This document shows, one piece after another, positions 1-11,760 of a DNA stretch of 64,000 nucleotides. The DNA lies in assembly GCA_038380795.1 (NCBI GenBank), contig CM076261.1, forward strand, positions 14,929,226 through 14,993,225. Direction: 5' to 3'. The position numbers were made by a program, and so were the translations under genes. How positions within the stretch are numbered: position 1 is the stretch's first letter; every line of letters begins with the position of its first letter. This stretch comes from Pyrocephalus nanus (lineage: Eukaryota > Chordata > Aves > Passeriformes > Tyrannidae). The notes under the pieces are model-generated. The model made no database searches. It was not told the origin of the DNA and saw only the letters and a program-made list of their open reading frames with translations.

Positions 1-619
1 TAGTCTCTTCCCTTTTGAGATGGGAGATTAAAGTTCTAAATGAGGCTGGAATAAACCTTTCTTGTATGAAACTATTTATAATGGGGTACAGAGGGAGAGG
101 TTACTCTCTCTGAAGAAGCTTGACCTGCTATTTAGTTGCAGCTTGTATTGCAGTGCCGTTTACCTGTGAAGGACTCAGTGGTACAGCACTGTGAACTCAG
201 GCAAGAATTGTGCCAAGTGTTCAGGTTGATTTCTGCCAGTTGCTCTTGCTGATCTCACACGGGGAGAAAAAGCTTTCTGGCCTTTCTGACAGGCCTGAAA
301 GACATCAGCTGGTTCTGGATACCTAGAGAACAGCAACCAAAAAAAGTGCAGTATGCACAAGCTGTCATACTCTTAAGCTCACCTTATATATCTGTAGACT
401 TAGTGCCACACTGCAGGGGCAGCTGTAGGAGAGAGAGAGGTTTAAGAGAGCTTTTGAGTGTAATATTAGTGATTAGAGTACTTCTTTGAGCAGAGGAGAA
501 AGCTGATTTTTCTCAATTAAAGCTTGACTTAAAACAGTGTTTGTTGAATAACAAGGTGTTGTATCTGTATAGTGCCTGTTATGTGTAGTAAAACCTGTAG
601 CTCTTCCATGGTTCTGTAG
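1..619 (+). other. CNDP2 intron, left window edge
   Basis: No exon, start codon or promoter of CNDP2 is visible here. The sequence runs straight into the acceptor at 618-619. It is read as the 3' part of the intron after the first coding exon. Confidence 0.8.
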
Positions 620-763
620 CGCCTGGCTGAGTGGGTGGCCATCCAGAGCGTGTCAGCATGGCCGGAGAAGAGGGGTGAAATCAAGCACATGATGGAGGTT
701 GCTGCGAGGGATATTGAGCGGCTGGGAGGCACAACCCAACTTATGGATATTGGGAAACAAAAG
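620..763 (+). CDS. CNDP2: CNDP2 coding exon (first visible)
   Basis: 144 nt, phase 0 at both ends. The acceptor is TGTAG before 620 and the donor GTATGT after 763. It encodes [18 protein letters not shown] through DIGKQK, the N-terminal helix of the catalytic domain. No upstream ATG exon is found in 1-619, so the start codon lies outside the window. Confidence 0.96.
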
Positions 764-3700
764 GTATGTGAGCATCTCCATGTCAGCTTAGTGGAAGAAG
801 TCTCCTTAGAAGACAAGGTGCTTTGCACAAGAAGGTGCTGGTTTCTTATGTTCCCAGTAAGAAAGGCACTTAGACTCCATAAAGTATAATTTTAAATGCT
901 GTTTATTGGAGTTGCCGCTATAAAGAAAGAGGGTAGTATAGATACTCATATGTCCCTGCAGCATCTAGCAGGCATCCAACTGGCATGCAACTTGCTGTTT
1001 AGATCCCATTCGTGGGAATGTGATACCATTCCATTTATTCAAGCTGCTGGATTCCACTGCCAGACAAAAGGGATATTCACATGAGAACTTCTTGAGGCAC
1101 TTGTAGATAAAGTCAAGGACATGCAGGCGGTGTAATCACCAGTGCCAAGTGGGAACTGCCTTCAGGTTACAGTCAGGTGGCACAGTTTATCCTGCAGTCC
1201 AGGGATAACACAGCACAATATAGGCAGGAAGGCAAAACTGTGCCCAGCAATAGCCTAGCACAGGCGTTGGTGTACTCAGATTAAATATGTGGTTTGCTAA
1301 TTTCTTGATGTCTGGTAGTCTTCTGCTCAGGGTCACCACACAAGGGTCTTGTGGGTAGTGGCCTAAAAAGTCAGAACCTGCTGGGGTGTGTTGTAAGTCT
1401 TTCCTGCCACACAGTATGAGCTTTCTGTTAAAAACCTTTCTTTATAGTGAATTTGGGATCCAGATCAGTTAAGCATGTTGTATTAAATTTTGTACTGTAT
1501 TAAATACTTTTCTGACTGAAGAGAACACCTACAAACAAAAGTGTTACACATTTTTAACAACAGTCTGGTGTTGATCCTTAGACCCATAGAATGTAAAGAT
1601 ACTGACTGAGGTTTCAATAAGTCTTCCGAAAGACCTTTGGAATCTTTTAAAGTGTTACATTTTTCAGGGGATTGCATTGTTCCCTTACCAGATACAAACG
1701 TATCATTAAAAGAATGAGTTCCCTCCTCATGTAGAGCTGCAGCTGTCCAAGGACCATGTAATAACCTGTTGATAAAAAAATGGAGTTTGGAGCCCTTATG
1801 AGCAAAAAGCGAAAGCTGATCTTGATCTGCTGAACAGTGTGTAGGAGTATGTGTTCATGGAAAGGGAAATACATGCTGATTGAGAATAACATGTGATAAT
1901 TGCATATGGGATATTCCAAAGGACTAAGCCAAGTTCAGCTCTTGAACTCTTGAACTGAGTTCATCAGCACTACTCTGCCCTTAGCTTAACAGTGCAGGCT
2001 CGTATAGAGAAATGCAGCTGTTTTGCTGATCTTACTTGGATGTAGGCACGTGCTACACTCAGAGATACCACTGTCAGGAAATTTTTGTCTAGGGAGCTAT
2101 ACTGTAGACAGGATGAAAGTGCAGTGATAAGCAACACGGAATGCAATGTTGAATGGAGTTTATCGCTTATGCTGAGGTCAGCATTAGACATGGCAGTTTG
2201 GTATACAGTCAGCTTGCTCTGCTAAAACCTGATGTAGGATTGGTAGTTTAAAGCTTACAGTTCTGAGTGGCTTGGAACATTCTGGCTGTTACTGGGATTT
2301 GTTGGAAAGCTAACTGGCATGATACCTTCTCTGGTACCCTGCTTCTGGCAATCAGTTTAAGTAGCTTAGGTTTTTTTTTTTTAGCTGTCTGTCCCCTTAA
2401 TGTCATAACCTCCACAGTATTAAAATAATTCATTTATCTGATAAAAGCATGCTCCTCTGACATTCCACATTTGAATAAAACTTCTTCCCTCCTTTTTCTA
2501 GCTGCCTGATGGATCAGAGATCCCTCTACCACCAATTGTTCTGGGAACACTTGGCACAGATCCACGCAAAAAGACTGTGTGTGTGTATGGTCACCTGGAT
2601 GTTCAGCCAGCTGTACTAGAGGATGGCTGGGATAGTGAGCCCTTCACTCTGGTAGAAAGAGACGGTAAGAGCAGTGGATTTCACAGTGAACACTTCTCTG
2701 TGGTATTCCTCTATTGTTCCAAAGTTGTGCCACTGATTGAAAGGAAGGAAAGTAAGAGCAGGTATGAGTGTTTATTTAACACTGTTGAGATAAAACTATG
2801 CAGGAGGGGAAGTGGTAAAAAAGTAGAACTGCAAAATCTCAGCTAGTCTCAGGGCTTGTTTCCTTTTCTGATAGTCTAGGATGTACTTGCACGTTATCTT
2901 CCTTGAAGCCACGGCACGGTTTTAACTGCTGCTTTCCTTGGTAACAGTTTGTTGCCAGAAAGCTTTTTAGAGCTAGATTCTTGTGCTGTTCACAACTTGC
3001 AGCCTCTAAGGTCATATCAGACTACAGGGATTTTGAACCATTAACTGGGAAAAAATGCTCAACACAGCTTATTTATGCCTGGAGACAGGAGTGGCACAGC
3101 AGTCTCCCTGGGTTGCCTTGTGTTTGCAAACTGTGCTACCATGAGTACTGCAGAAGCTGTGTTTTGCAGAGCTGGTGCACAGGCAAGTGTCCCTCTCCCC
3201 TTAATGGGGATGAAGAAATGGTACAGTAACTCCTGTTGAAACCACATGGCGAGTAGCCAAGAAGACTAAAACTCTCTTCTATTTAAAGCTGGTGCTACCA
3301 ACAGCCTCTTCCTTGTTCCACTTTCTCAATGTCAGTGTCAAAGGTCATATGAATAGAAGGACATTAACCACTTGAGTTGCATAAGTGTTAATGATTGCCA
3401 GAAAAAGGACTATGTGTGGTAACTAGTATTTCTACTTAGGCCCTTGGTCATAGGCAGCAGAGTCCAAGTTACTAAGTTGGATTATCTCATCTGATAGCAA
3501 GATAGATTTGCCTTGGGCTGTGGCTTGTCTCTGTGCAGTCTGACAGTGCAAGAGGCATTTTTGCCAATGGCTCTTTACCTTGCAAGCTGTCTGTCCTGTT
3601 CTGTCACTGTGGTTACACCTGCTTAGGGGTTGTAGCCACAGCTCTGAGTTGCAATCGTATCTGCCTCTGTGAACGTGCTACATTTTCTGGGAATTCCCTG

Positions 3701-6700
3701 TAGCCTGTAAAACTTGTCTTTGACTAAAGCCCTTTCAAGGGAGATCCACTCTTACCTGGAGAATCCAGTGAACTGATTTGTCACCAGCTACTGAATTCTT
3801 ATTTTCAAACAAAGAGTTATTGAATTGTAGCTAATACTGGATAGGTTTCTGTTAAAAGGAGGGAGCTTGTTTCTATACACTTACTACTGTTTGTAGAAAA
3901 TTACATTTTTGTGAATGATAAGGCAGTTACATCTTTTCCGGGCTTATATTCAATTCCCGTCCAGGGAAAAGCTGGGAGGAAGAGGTAGGATAGCTCTGTA
4001 AGTGGGAGAACTATTGCAGTCCTGTACCTATCCCAGTTGCAAGAGTGTATGAAGCAGGATGCAGAATTGCTACTTCAGAAAAATCAGAAATAAAAGTTTA
4101 TATAAGCAGGACTAAAAAGATTATCCAAAAAGTTATTTCCACTATAGGCAAGAGGTGAAGCTTCATCCTAATTTTTTTTGCACCCTGGTTAATTTGTATC
4201 TTATTTCTGCAGGAAAGTTGTATGGGAGAGGATCAACAGATGACAAAGGTCCAGTGCTTGCCTGGCTGAATGCCTTGGAGGCTTATCAACAAACTAACCA
4301 GGTCTGTGCCCAAAGCATATTCTGCGTTTTTACATACAACTGATTCTAGCAATAAATGTTATCCAAGCCACAGATCCTTGGGAGGGAAGCCTGCTTATTC
4401 AGCTGATCAGAGGAATGATGCAATAGTCCTGTAAATTCACTTATGTCCTAGTAGGGTGGAGTTGACTTGCTGACAAGTTGGTTTGTTAGATGCTTGGTTT
4501 GCACTTCAAACAATTTTCCTTAAATGAAATGTGTATGAAGGAAAATACATATGCGAGCATATGGAGCATGATGAATAATCAGATGTGATCACTATCATGT
4601 AAGGATGTCAGATGAGTTCGACCTTTATCAAAACTTAATGTCTCACTGCCACTGAGCTCTAAGATGTTAACTCAGTAACACTGACCTGCGAGCTTTGCTG
4701 TTTCTGTTCAACAAAATGTGCAATTGGAAATAGCTCAGGGTGTCTGCTTTATCTTGCCAGACAAGTTCCTATTACTTGTGAGAAGAATGACCAGTTCTCA
4801 ATTCCTGTCTAGGTATATAGAATATGGTAGTCTAGATAGGCAGGGTAGCTCTGATGCTCCTACAGTGGTATGCAATTTCTGTGGTTTAATATTAGTTTTC
4901 CTAGCCTGGTGGCTTATCTTTGGCAAGAGATTTCTGCTGTGTTGCCACAGTTAAGGGACTTGGGAAAAAGTTGTTCTAGAGCTCAGTTAAAACTTTTTGA
5001 AGCGTTTGAATTGCATCGAATGAAGGGTGGTATAATTGTCCTCAGTGTAAGTGCAGTTCGAACTTCATAACAGTTTGTGTATAATTAACAAATTCCACTG
5101 TCATGGAACTTATTTCCCCATGTCTATTTTTTTTTTTTTTGCTTTGAGAATGACAAATGAACATTACTGATTGCTGAAGCAGTACAGCATTTTCATACTT
5201 AGTCTGTTCTTGTTTTTCATTTCAAAGGACTTTCCAGTAAATATAAAGTTCTGCCTAGAGGGTATGGAAGAATCAGGATCTGAAGGCCTTGATGAACTGA
5301 TTTTTGCTCAGCGAGAGACTTTCTTCAAAGATGTGGATTATGTGTGCATTTCTGACAACTACTGGCTAGGCAAGAAGAAGCCTTGTATCACTTATGGCTT
5401 GAGGGGCATCTGCTACTACTTCATAGAGGTAAGTACTGAGATACATTACAAAACCAGTATTATTAAACTGAATTTTTTACTGGAGAAGAGTGGTAGCTCA
5501 AACTTTTTTTCAGCCAAAAGCTTTTCTTCAGAGAAGGTGAGACTGAGTACTTAAGTAGAATGGTTTCTCCTAATTGAATAATTTTATTTTATTACCCTAT
5601 CTGATCCTTGTGTGGTAGGGATAGCTTTCAGATGTGTGAAGCAAGAGAAACCAGCAACCTTCTGTAGAGGATTGTTTCAGAGTGTAGGTTTCTTCAGATA
5701 GATCCTGGAGTGTAGGAAGAGATATCACCACTCAAGTCCCCAAGGTTGGAACAGTCAGTACTAGGGGCATGTACTTCACAGAGCAATATAAAGCAGATCT
5801 GTTTTAATGTACTACAGCTGAGTGGTCTGGTTTCAAAAGTAGATGTATTCTCAAAATACATGGAAGAAAAAGCTAGGGTAAATGTCTTTGGTGTATTTGA
5901 CAGTATCTTCATGCTAAAATTAACTTGAATCCTAATTCACTTCAACCAGGTGGAATGCTGTGACAAAGACCTTCACTCTGGTGTTTATGGTGGTTCAGTA
6001 CATGAGGCCATGACAGATCTCATTGCTTTAATGGGTAAGTAAAAGCAGGTTTCACTAAATGCATTTAAAATGGAAATAAGAACCATTAAAGCATGAGTGA
6101 GTTTGCAGTGGGGAGGTTGGTAAGGGCTGCTTACCTCAGCAAAGCAATGGCCGATGAAATGGAGCTTGCCAGGTATGCAAGGCTAATGCCTTAGATACAG
6201 AAATATGGGGAAGGTTTTGCCAAGAGGTTCTCTATCTACTCTAGCTTCCTCTACAATGTTGCTGCAAATTGGCATGTTAATTAAGTCAGCTGCCTTCTCA
6301 AACTCTGCTATGGATGTGATATTGAACTCTTTTGGACTCCTGTCTTCAGCCTGCCAAATGTAGCAATAGAATTAAATATGGTAGCATACAAGTGCATATT
6401 TTGAATAGCTGCAAATTCTGGAAGTGCCTTCCATGCTCAGCGGTGCATGCTCTGAGAGATAGAGGTCTGAATTTCATTACATTTATGGAGTTTTCAGAAG
6501 GCCAAGACCTCTGTTTCCCAAGGAAAGTGTTCCCAGCAGTGACACCTTGCATATTCTGGTTTGAATACTGACACTAGGTATTTCTTGTTTACAGGTTGTC
6601 TTGTAGACAAGAAAGGGAAAATCCTCATCCCAGGTGTTAATGAAGCAGTGGCACCTGTTACTGATGAGGAGCTGGCATTATATGAGAAGATTGATTTTGA

Positions 6701-9700
6701 CCTGACAGAATACGCAAAGGATGTAGGAGCAACAAAGCTCCTGCATGATACAAAGGTGTGCTGCACTCCTTCCTCCCTACCCTGCTTAGGTCAAGCTGTC
6801 TATGTTAGCTTGATCTTCTGTAGATACATTTGTAGTTACCAAGTAATTTAGTAGGCAGAGGTTCATCTGATGCCTTTAAAATTGTGAGAATGCCTTGAAG
6901 GTAGTTTTGCATACTGTATGGTTGACTGCATACTTAACACTTTGCTGAGGAACTGCTAGCGTTAGGTTGCTTGAAAATTTAGTCTAGGTTATCCCATGTT
7001 CAAGGCAAGCAGTCTAGGCAACTTTAAATTTCCTCCTTAGTCTTTGTATAAGTAGCATTTCAAACTTTTACAGAACTTTCTTTATCTAGTGCTGTTATCT
7101 TAATGCTAGATAAGAATGTTAGCAATTTTTCAGAGGTCAGATAGGACATTTACACAAAACATCCGATTTCCTACATCTGTTGGAAGTTCAATGTGTTATC
7201 AGAAATAAAGTAATTGCTTAGAGATGATTGCTCATCAGGTGAAAAAACAGCTTCAAATCTAGTTATGATGAATTTAGGGCTGACATACTGAACATCCTTC
7301 TAGACTGGCAAGCAAGGGCTGTTTCGTAGCCACGAACTAGGCAGCTGCCCAAATCTTTGAACAGGCTCAAGTTCAATAAACTCACGTCTGAAGTTAAATC
7401 TTCGTCCTGGGAGCTCTCCAAATGAATGCTTTTAACAGCATTGAGTCTTGCAAGGCACAGGTATTACATACTAATTTTAAAACCCTAGATGTAAATACAT
7501 CTCCTGTCATAAAAAGCAGACGCAGATGTTGTAAAAGGCAAGTTTACATGTGCAGATCTGTATTCTGTCCTAGTACTGTCAGGAGGAGGCTTCAAACTCA
7601 GCTGAAATAGGTATAAGTAACAATTTATATCCTCAACCTTGTCTTTACATGCTCAGGTTTATATCAACTGGGAGCACACAGATTTCCTTGTTTAGCCTTG
7701 TCCTATAAAGTAATGGATGAATTATAACTTGTATATAAGGAGGAGCTGGCAAGATGCTCTTTGTGATAATGAACTGAGGCTGTTCAGTCTTGGCTAAACT
7801 GAAATCCTAGCTAAGGGAGTTCTGAGCTGAGGGCAAGAAGGGTTTTAAGGCCAAAGAGAGGTATGGGAGACAGGTGAGACACAATGTGCTTGAGAGATTT
7901 GAAGTGTGACAGTGACATTTGCTTAAGAGAAGAACAGGGGCAGGTTGTACCTGGAACAAACCAAACTGTTCACATAAAGGCCATCAAATTTCTAAGTCTC
8001 CTGAATTTCTGCAGTGAGGTTCATGCTTGAGACATTGTAGCTGTGTCTGTACAGGACAACTCAACAAGCTGTGTTGGATTCAGGGTCCAGTGTACTCAAC
8101 AGCTATGTCCAAGGCAACAAGGAAGAAATGCAGGAAGTGTACCTGGCAGGCAATAGTGGTTGAAAGGCAAAAGTTGAATCAACCTGGAGATCAGGCATTT
8201 TAATACAACTGATGATATAAAGAAAAGCACACTGTATGCCTCAGTCTGAGCAGTGGTGAGGCTTTTAGAGAAGATGTGAACTTCAGCACGTGTGTCTTGG
8301 TGCTGAAGGCACCTGCCTGTCAAGACAGAGGCAGTGGGGACTGGACCTTCCTATACATTCCCTACACATACTTGAGCACCTTATGAATGGTGCTTGTGTC
8401 CTTGGTTAGAAGCAGACTGATCATGTCCTGTAAGTTCCATAGAACTAGGAGAAAGGAAAACTGGAGCTATTGAATCTACTAAGGTGCTGAGAACCCTGCT
8501 GGTGTATCAAAACATGTGCTTACTGGGAGTAACAGCTTCTGAGTGGTCTTCAGTGAGCTGCATTTCTCCATGGGAGAAAGTGCTGTTTTGTGCAAATTCT
8601 TTATTAGATTGAAGAAATCAATACTTCAGGGAATGCTGTCAAACTTCATGTAACTTTGCATCTTTCTCTTTGCTTCTGCAGAGAGATATCCTTATGCATA
8701 GGTGGAGATACCCTTCGTTGTCTCTCCACGGAATCGAAGGAGCCTTCTCAGCCTCTGGAGCCAAGACTGTGGTTCCTAGGAAAGTGATTGGCAAGTTCTC
8801 AATCAGGCTTGTGCCAAACATGACTCCTGAAGAAGTCACAAAGCATGTACGTTGACGTGGATTGCTGGTATCAAAACAACTGTCTCTAAACTCCTGCTGT
8901 CCTCCATGCCTGGGGGAAGAATTTTTCTGTTTTCTAAACCGGTTCTGTTCATTTACTTTGCTACTGTCTTCCCCGTTCTGCACCTCAAGGCAAGATAATT
9001 GAGGGAGTCATTATGTGGTGCCGCACTGGACTGTTGTGGCCTGACCACCCAATTGTTCTAAACTCAAAGAAAGGGCTTAGGAGTAAATGCTAATATAATT
9101 GCAGGGCACTTGGATTGCCAGAAATGCATATTCAAAAGCGTAAGTATTTGACATATTGGGTACGTGTTCTACATTATACTGTTAATTTGCCCGAAGGAGA
9201 TATTCTGACTTCAGAATGGGGAATCATAGGAATAATGAAATAAAAGTAATAGGAAAAGTATTGCTGGACTATTGTAGTGACCTACAAGTGCCTAAGATGC
9301 TTTTAGAATATGGACTTTATACTAGTGTTCCTACAAATGCTAGCAGTAGATAAGATTGTTCGATCTTTCTTACAGGTTAAAGACTACTTGAACAAAAAGT
9401 TTGCAGAGCTGCAGAGTCCCAACAAATTCAAAGTGTACTTAGGCCATGGTGGAAAACCCTGGGTGTCAGACTTCAACCATCCCCACTACATGGCTGGTAG
9501 GAGGGCCATGAAGACAGGTGAGTGGGTTTTTCACTTTGCACTGGTTAAGATTAAAAAGCTCTTGTTCCACCACCTCAAGAAACACTGAAGAGGTCATGTT
9601 TGCTGAATATTTAGTGTTCTGCACTTATCTAATAACTTTGGCTCATTAAATAATGAAGCTGGTCATGTGCGATCCTTAAACTGAAGTTTGAGGTACAGGA

Positions 9701-10773
9701 AGAAAAGAAACTGGATATCCAATTCATTCATTACTGTTCTGGAACAAGTCTGTTGGTGTGGTGTTGCTTTTGCTTATGAGGCCGTTAGTTCAGATCACCT
9801 ACTCAGCCAAATTCCTTGAAGCTTAGTCATTCTAGCACCTATCTTAATTAGTTTTGATAGGGCAGCTAGAGCAAATGTAACTTGTGCTGGAGTACAGACA
9901 GGCTTTCAGATGAAGTACTGGTGTGTAACTGTTTGAACTGAACCCTGAAGGTGACAATACTCCAGTGCTACCTCTGCTAAGGGAAGCTCCACAGTTCTGT
10001 GCCCTATGCAGTCTGGCTGATTTGGCCAGCACCTGCTGCAGATGTGATTGGTACTTGATGGCTTAAGTAAGGATTTGTTAGAAAAACAAATATAACTCCA
10101 AACTGACTGGAATATCACTTTTCTAGTTTTTGGAGTTGAACCAGACCTGACAAGGGAGGGAGGAAGCATTCCTGTTACCCTTACTTTTCAAGAAGCAACA
10201 GGCAAGAATGTCATGCTGCTTCCTGTTGGAGCTGCAGACGATGGTGCCCACTCTCAAAATGAGAAGTTAAATAGGTAAGAGTATTTATCCCTGTGCTGGG
10301 GTGAGTTTACTGTGTGCATGTATTACGAAAAACACTAAGAATTGAACTCTTTCTTTTCTTTAATTCTCTGGAAGGCAAAGTGTTGTTACTCCCCAGCAGA
10401 AAATGACTGATTGGGTAACTAGTCTGCAGCGGGATCTTGATCTCTTTACTGCCTCTGGCTTTATACACTTGAAACCAGAAGCAGGTTTTGTACTTTGGTC
10501 TCTAAGCTTGGCTACCAGGAGTGGTGGTTTTGTCTTGCCAGGGGAGATGTAGGAAGCTTGGGAGTAGTGCCTGTTGCCTGCAGCAGCAATGCCTGTAGTG
10601 TTTGTCATGTGTATAGGACTGATGTGTGGGCTTTGCAAAATCCACATCTGTTAGAAATACAGCTCAACTAAGACAATGCTAATGGAAGCTGTCTTCTTTC
10701 CAGGTACAACTACATCCAGGGGGTGAAGATGCTTGGTGCATATCTCTATGAAGTTTCCCAGCTGAAGGACTAA
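620..10773 (+). CDS. CNDP2: CNDP2, cytosolic nonspecific dipeptidase (5'-truncated by window edge; 10 coding exons)
   Basis: Ten exons with GT/AG borders splice to 455 codons plus a TAA stop, matching residues 21-475 of the usual 475-residue protein. Only the first coding exon (about 20 residues) is missing to the left. This is an M20-family di-zinc/manganese peptidase that cleaves many dipeptides in the cytosol, including Cys-Gly from glutathione breakdown; in the family it also makes N-lactoyl amino acids by reverse proteolysis. Using full-length family numbering, the metal and catalytic residues are all present: His99 (YGHLDVQPA), Asp132 (STDDKG), Glu166/Glu167 ([10 protein letters not shown]), Asp195 (SDNYW), His228 (LHSGVYGG) and His445 ([10 protein letters not shown]). 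The chain ends in YEVSQLKD as in mammals and has no signal peptide or membrane segment. CNDP1 follows on the same strand about 20 kb downstream. The gene looks fully functional. Exons and residues are seen directly; the function comes from the family. Confidence 0.98.
2502..2664 (+). CDS. CNDP2: CNDP2 coding exon with first metal-binding His
   Basis: 163 nt, phase 0 in and phase 1 out. A pyrimidine-rich acceptor ends in TTTCTAG and the donor is GTAAGA. It begins [11 protein letters not shown] and contains YGHLDVQPA, which carries metal-ligand His99 and catalytic Asp101. Confidence 0.97.
4213..4301 (+). CDS. CNDP2: CNDP2 coding exon with bridging Asp
   Basis: 89 nt; acceptor TTTCTGCAG, donor GTCTGT (weak). 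It encodes [20 protein letters not shown] and ends YQQTNQ. Asp132 of TDDKG bridges the two metal ions in this family. Confidence 0.96.
5228..5428 (+). CDS. CNDP2: CNDP2 coding exon with Glu-Glu catalytic pair
   Basis: 201 nt, phase 0 at both ends; acceptor TTTCAAAG, donor GTAAGT. It encodes [10 protein letters not shown] (general base Glu166 and ligand Glu167) and [11 protein letters not shown] (ligand Asp195). Confidence 0.97.
5950..6034 (+). CDS. CNDP2: CNDP2 coding exon with dimer-domain His
   Basis: 85 nt; acceptor CAACCAG, donor GTAAGT. It encodes [19 protein letters not shown]. His228 of LHSG reaches the active site of the partner subunit in known homodimer structures. Confidence 0.97.
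6595..6755 (+). CDS. CNDP2: CNDP2 coding exon (lid/dimerisation domain)
   Basis: 161 nt; acceptor TTTACAG, donor GTGTGC (weak). It encodes [20 protein letters not shown] and ends LLHDTK. Together with the 85-nt exon it forms exactly 82 codons. Confidence 0.95.
8682..8846 (+). CDS. CNDP2: CNDP2 coding exon (HRWRYPSLS region)
   Basis: 165 nt, phase 0 at both ends; acceptor CTTCTGCAG, donor GTACGT. It encodes [19 protein letters not shown], then the [15 protein letters not shown] segment that lines the substrate pocket in the family. Confidence 0.97.
9376..9517 (+). CDS. CNDP2: CNDP2 coding exon
   Basis: 142 nt, phase 0 in and phase 1 out; acceptor TCTTACAG, donor GTGAGT. It encodes [18 protein letters not shown] and [20 protein letters not shown]. 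Confidence 0.97.
10127..10274 (+). CDS. CNDP2: CNDP2 coding exon with last metal-binding His
   Basis: 148 nt; acceptor TTTCTAG, donor GTAAGA. It encodes [18 protein letters not shown] and [13 protein letters not shown]. His445 of DDGAHSQ is the C-terminal metal ligand. Confidence 0.97.
10704..10773 (+). CDS. CNDP2: CNDP2 last coding exon and stop
   Basis: 70 nt from acceptor CTTTCCAG to the TAA stop. It encodes [20 protein letters not shown] plus KD. The length and end match the family exactly, with no C-terminal extension. Confidence 0.97.
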
Positions 10774-11760
10774 ATTAGACACCTGACCTTCTGGTTTATG
10801 GATCAGAAATGTGAATTTTCCTACAAAATGTCATCAATCACCAAACTTACATGGCTCCCCTTTTCCATGAACACTCCACCACTGCTTTGGTGGGGAAGAG
10901 GGAAGCATGCAGTTCCATTTGATGAAGAACATGTATACCAAAAATACTTCTTTAAATGCGTACTTTAAATTACAGGACTATTCCTTATCTGGTCAGTAGT
11001 CCTGAACTGCATCTGGATCTCCTCTGTATCACTCCAGTTTGCTGTATTCATCTACTTTTCCTGTAAAGCATGAGGAATGGTTTGTTCTCGACAGTTTAAG
11101 CAGCCACAGCAGTTGTAGAACTGCCAGCCAAATTTAAGGTTCTTATTCCTGGGTATGTCCTGGAAGTAAGTAGTCAGTGACAGATAATGGGGTTACACTG
11201 GAATGTGTTCAAACTGTAGTGAGACATCTTCGCCAACTGAGTGATTTGGAAGAGTACTTTGTCTCTTGCAGTTTGTCTCCTCCTGCCTGCAGGTTTCAAT
11301 TTACAGTGAATCAGGGTATAACAAATTTCACTGTGGTAATAACTACTGACCGTTTTTGTAAAGCTGCCTTTATACTACCAAAAAAGAATAATAAATAGTC
11401 ATGCTATAGTTTGGCTCTTTGTCTCTAAGGATTGAATAATGAATTGAGAGGGGAAAGCAACTTGAGAGGGACACTTCTATGACTATAGAGGCAGATGAAC
11501 AACGTGGCTGCACAGACCTGGGAATATCCTGGGAATCCAAGTGTTTATTCCTAGGCTGTGGCTCTGTTTACAGCTTGTTGACTTGAAGCAGATGTTGCAA
11601 AATCCTGTTCTCCTGAGGGAAAGCAAGCTCAAAATGTTTAATCATCTGATGATACTAGAAGGGAGTGAGTGGGATTGGTGATCTCTTCCTGCTTATGCCT
11701 ACTTGTTGCAACTACTGAATGATGTACAACTTCAAGCTGCTTTCTGGGTACAATAAACTC
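10774..11760 (+). other. CNDP2: CNDP2 3' UTR with two polyadenylation signals
   Basis: No coding content. AATAAA occurs at 11390-11395 and again at 11752-11757, so a short and a long 3' UTR (about 0.6 and 1.0 kb) are both possible. Which is used cannot be told from sequence alone. Confidence 0.7.

Larger units (their letters stand above)
764..10703 (+). other. CNDP2 introns
   Basis: Nine introns separate the ten exons: 764-2501, 2665-4212, 4302-5227, 5429-5949, 6035-6594, 6756-8681, 8847-9375, 9518-10126 and 10275-10703. I recognise no RNA gene or clear transposon in them. Short poly-T/poly-A runs occur (for example near 2370 and 5130). Confidence 0.8.

Noticed and set aside
7735..7990. Possible CR1 3' end (GAGGCTGTTCAGTCTTGG)
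   Set aside because: Only a short match to the CR1 RT-tail segment, without the following 3' UTR or octamers. Too weak to call.
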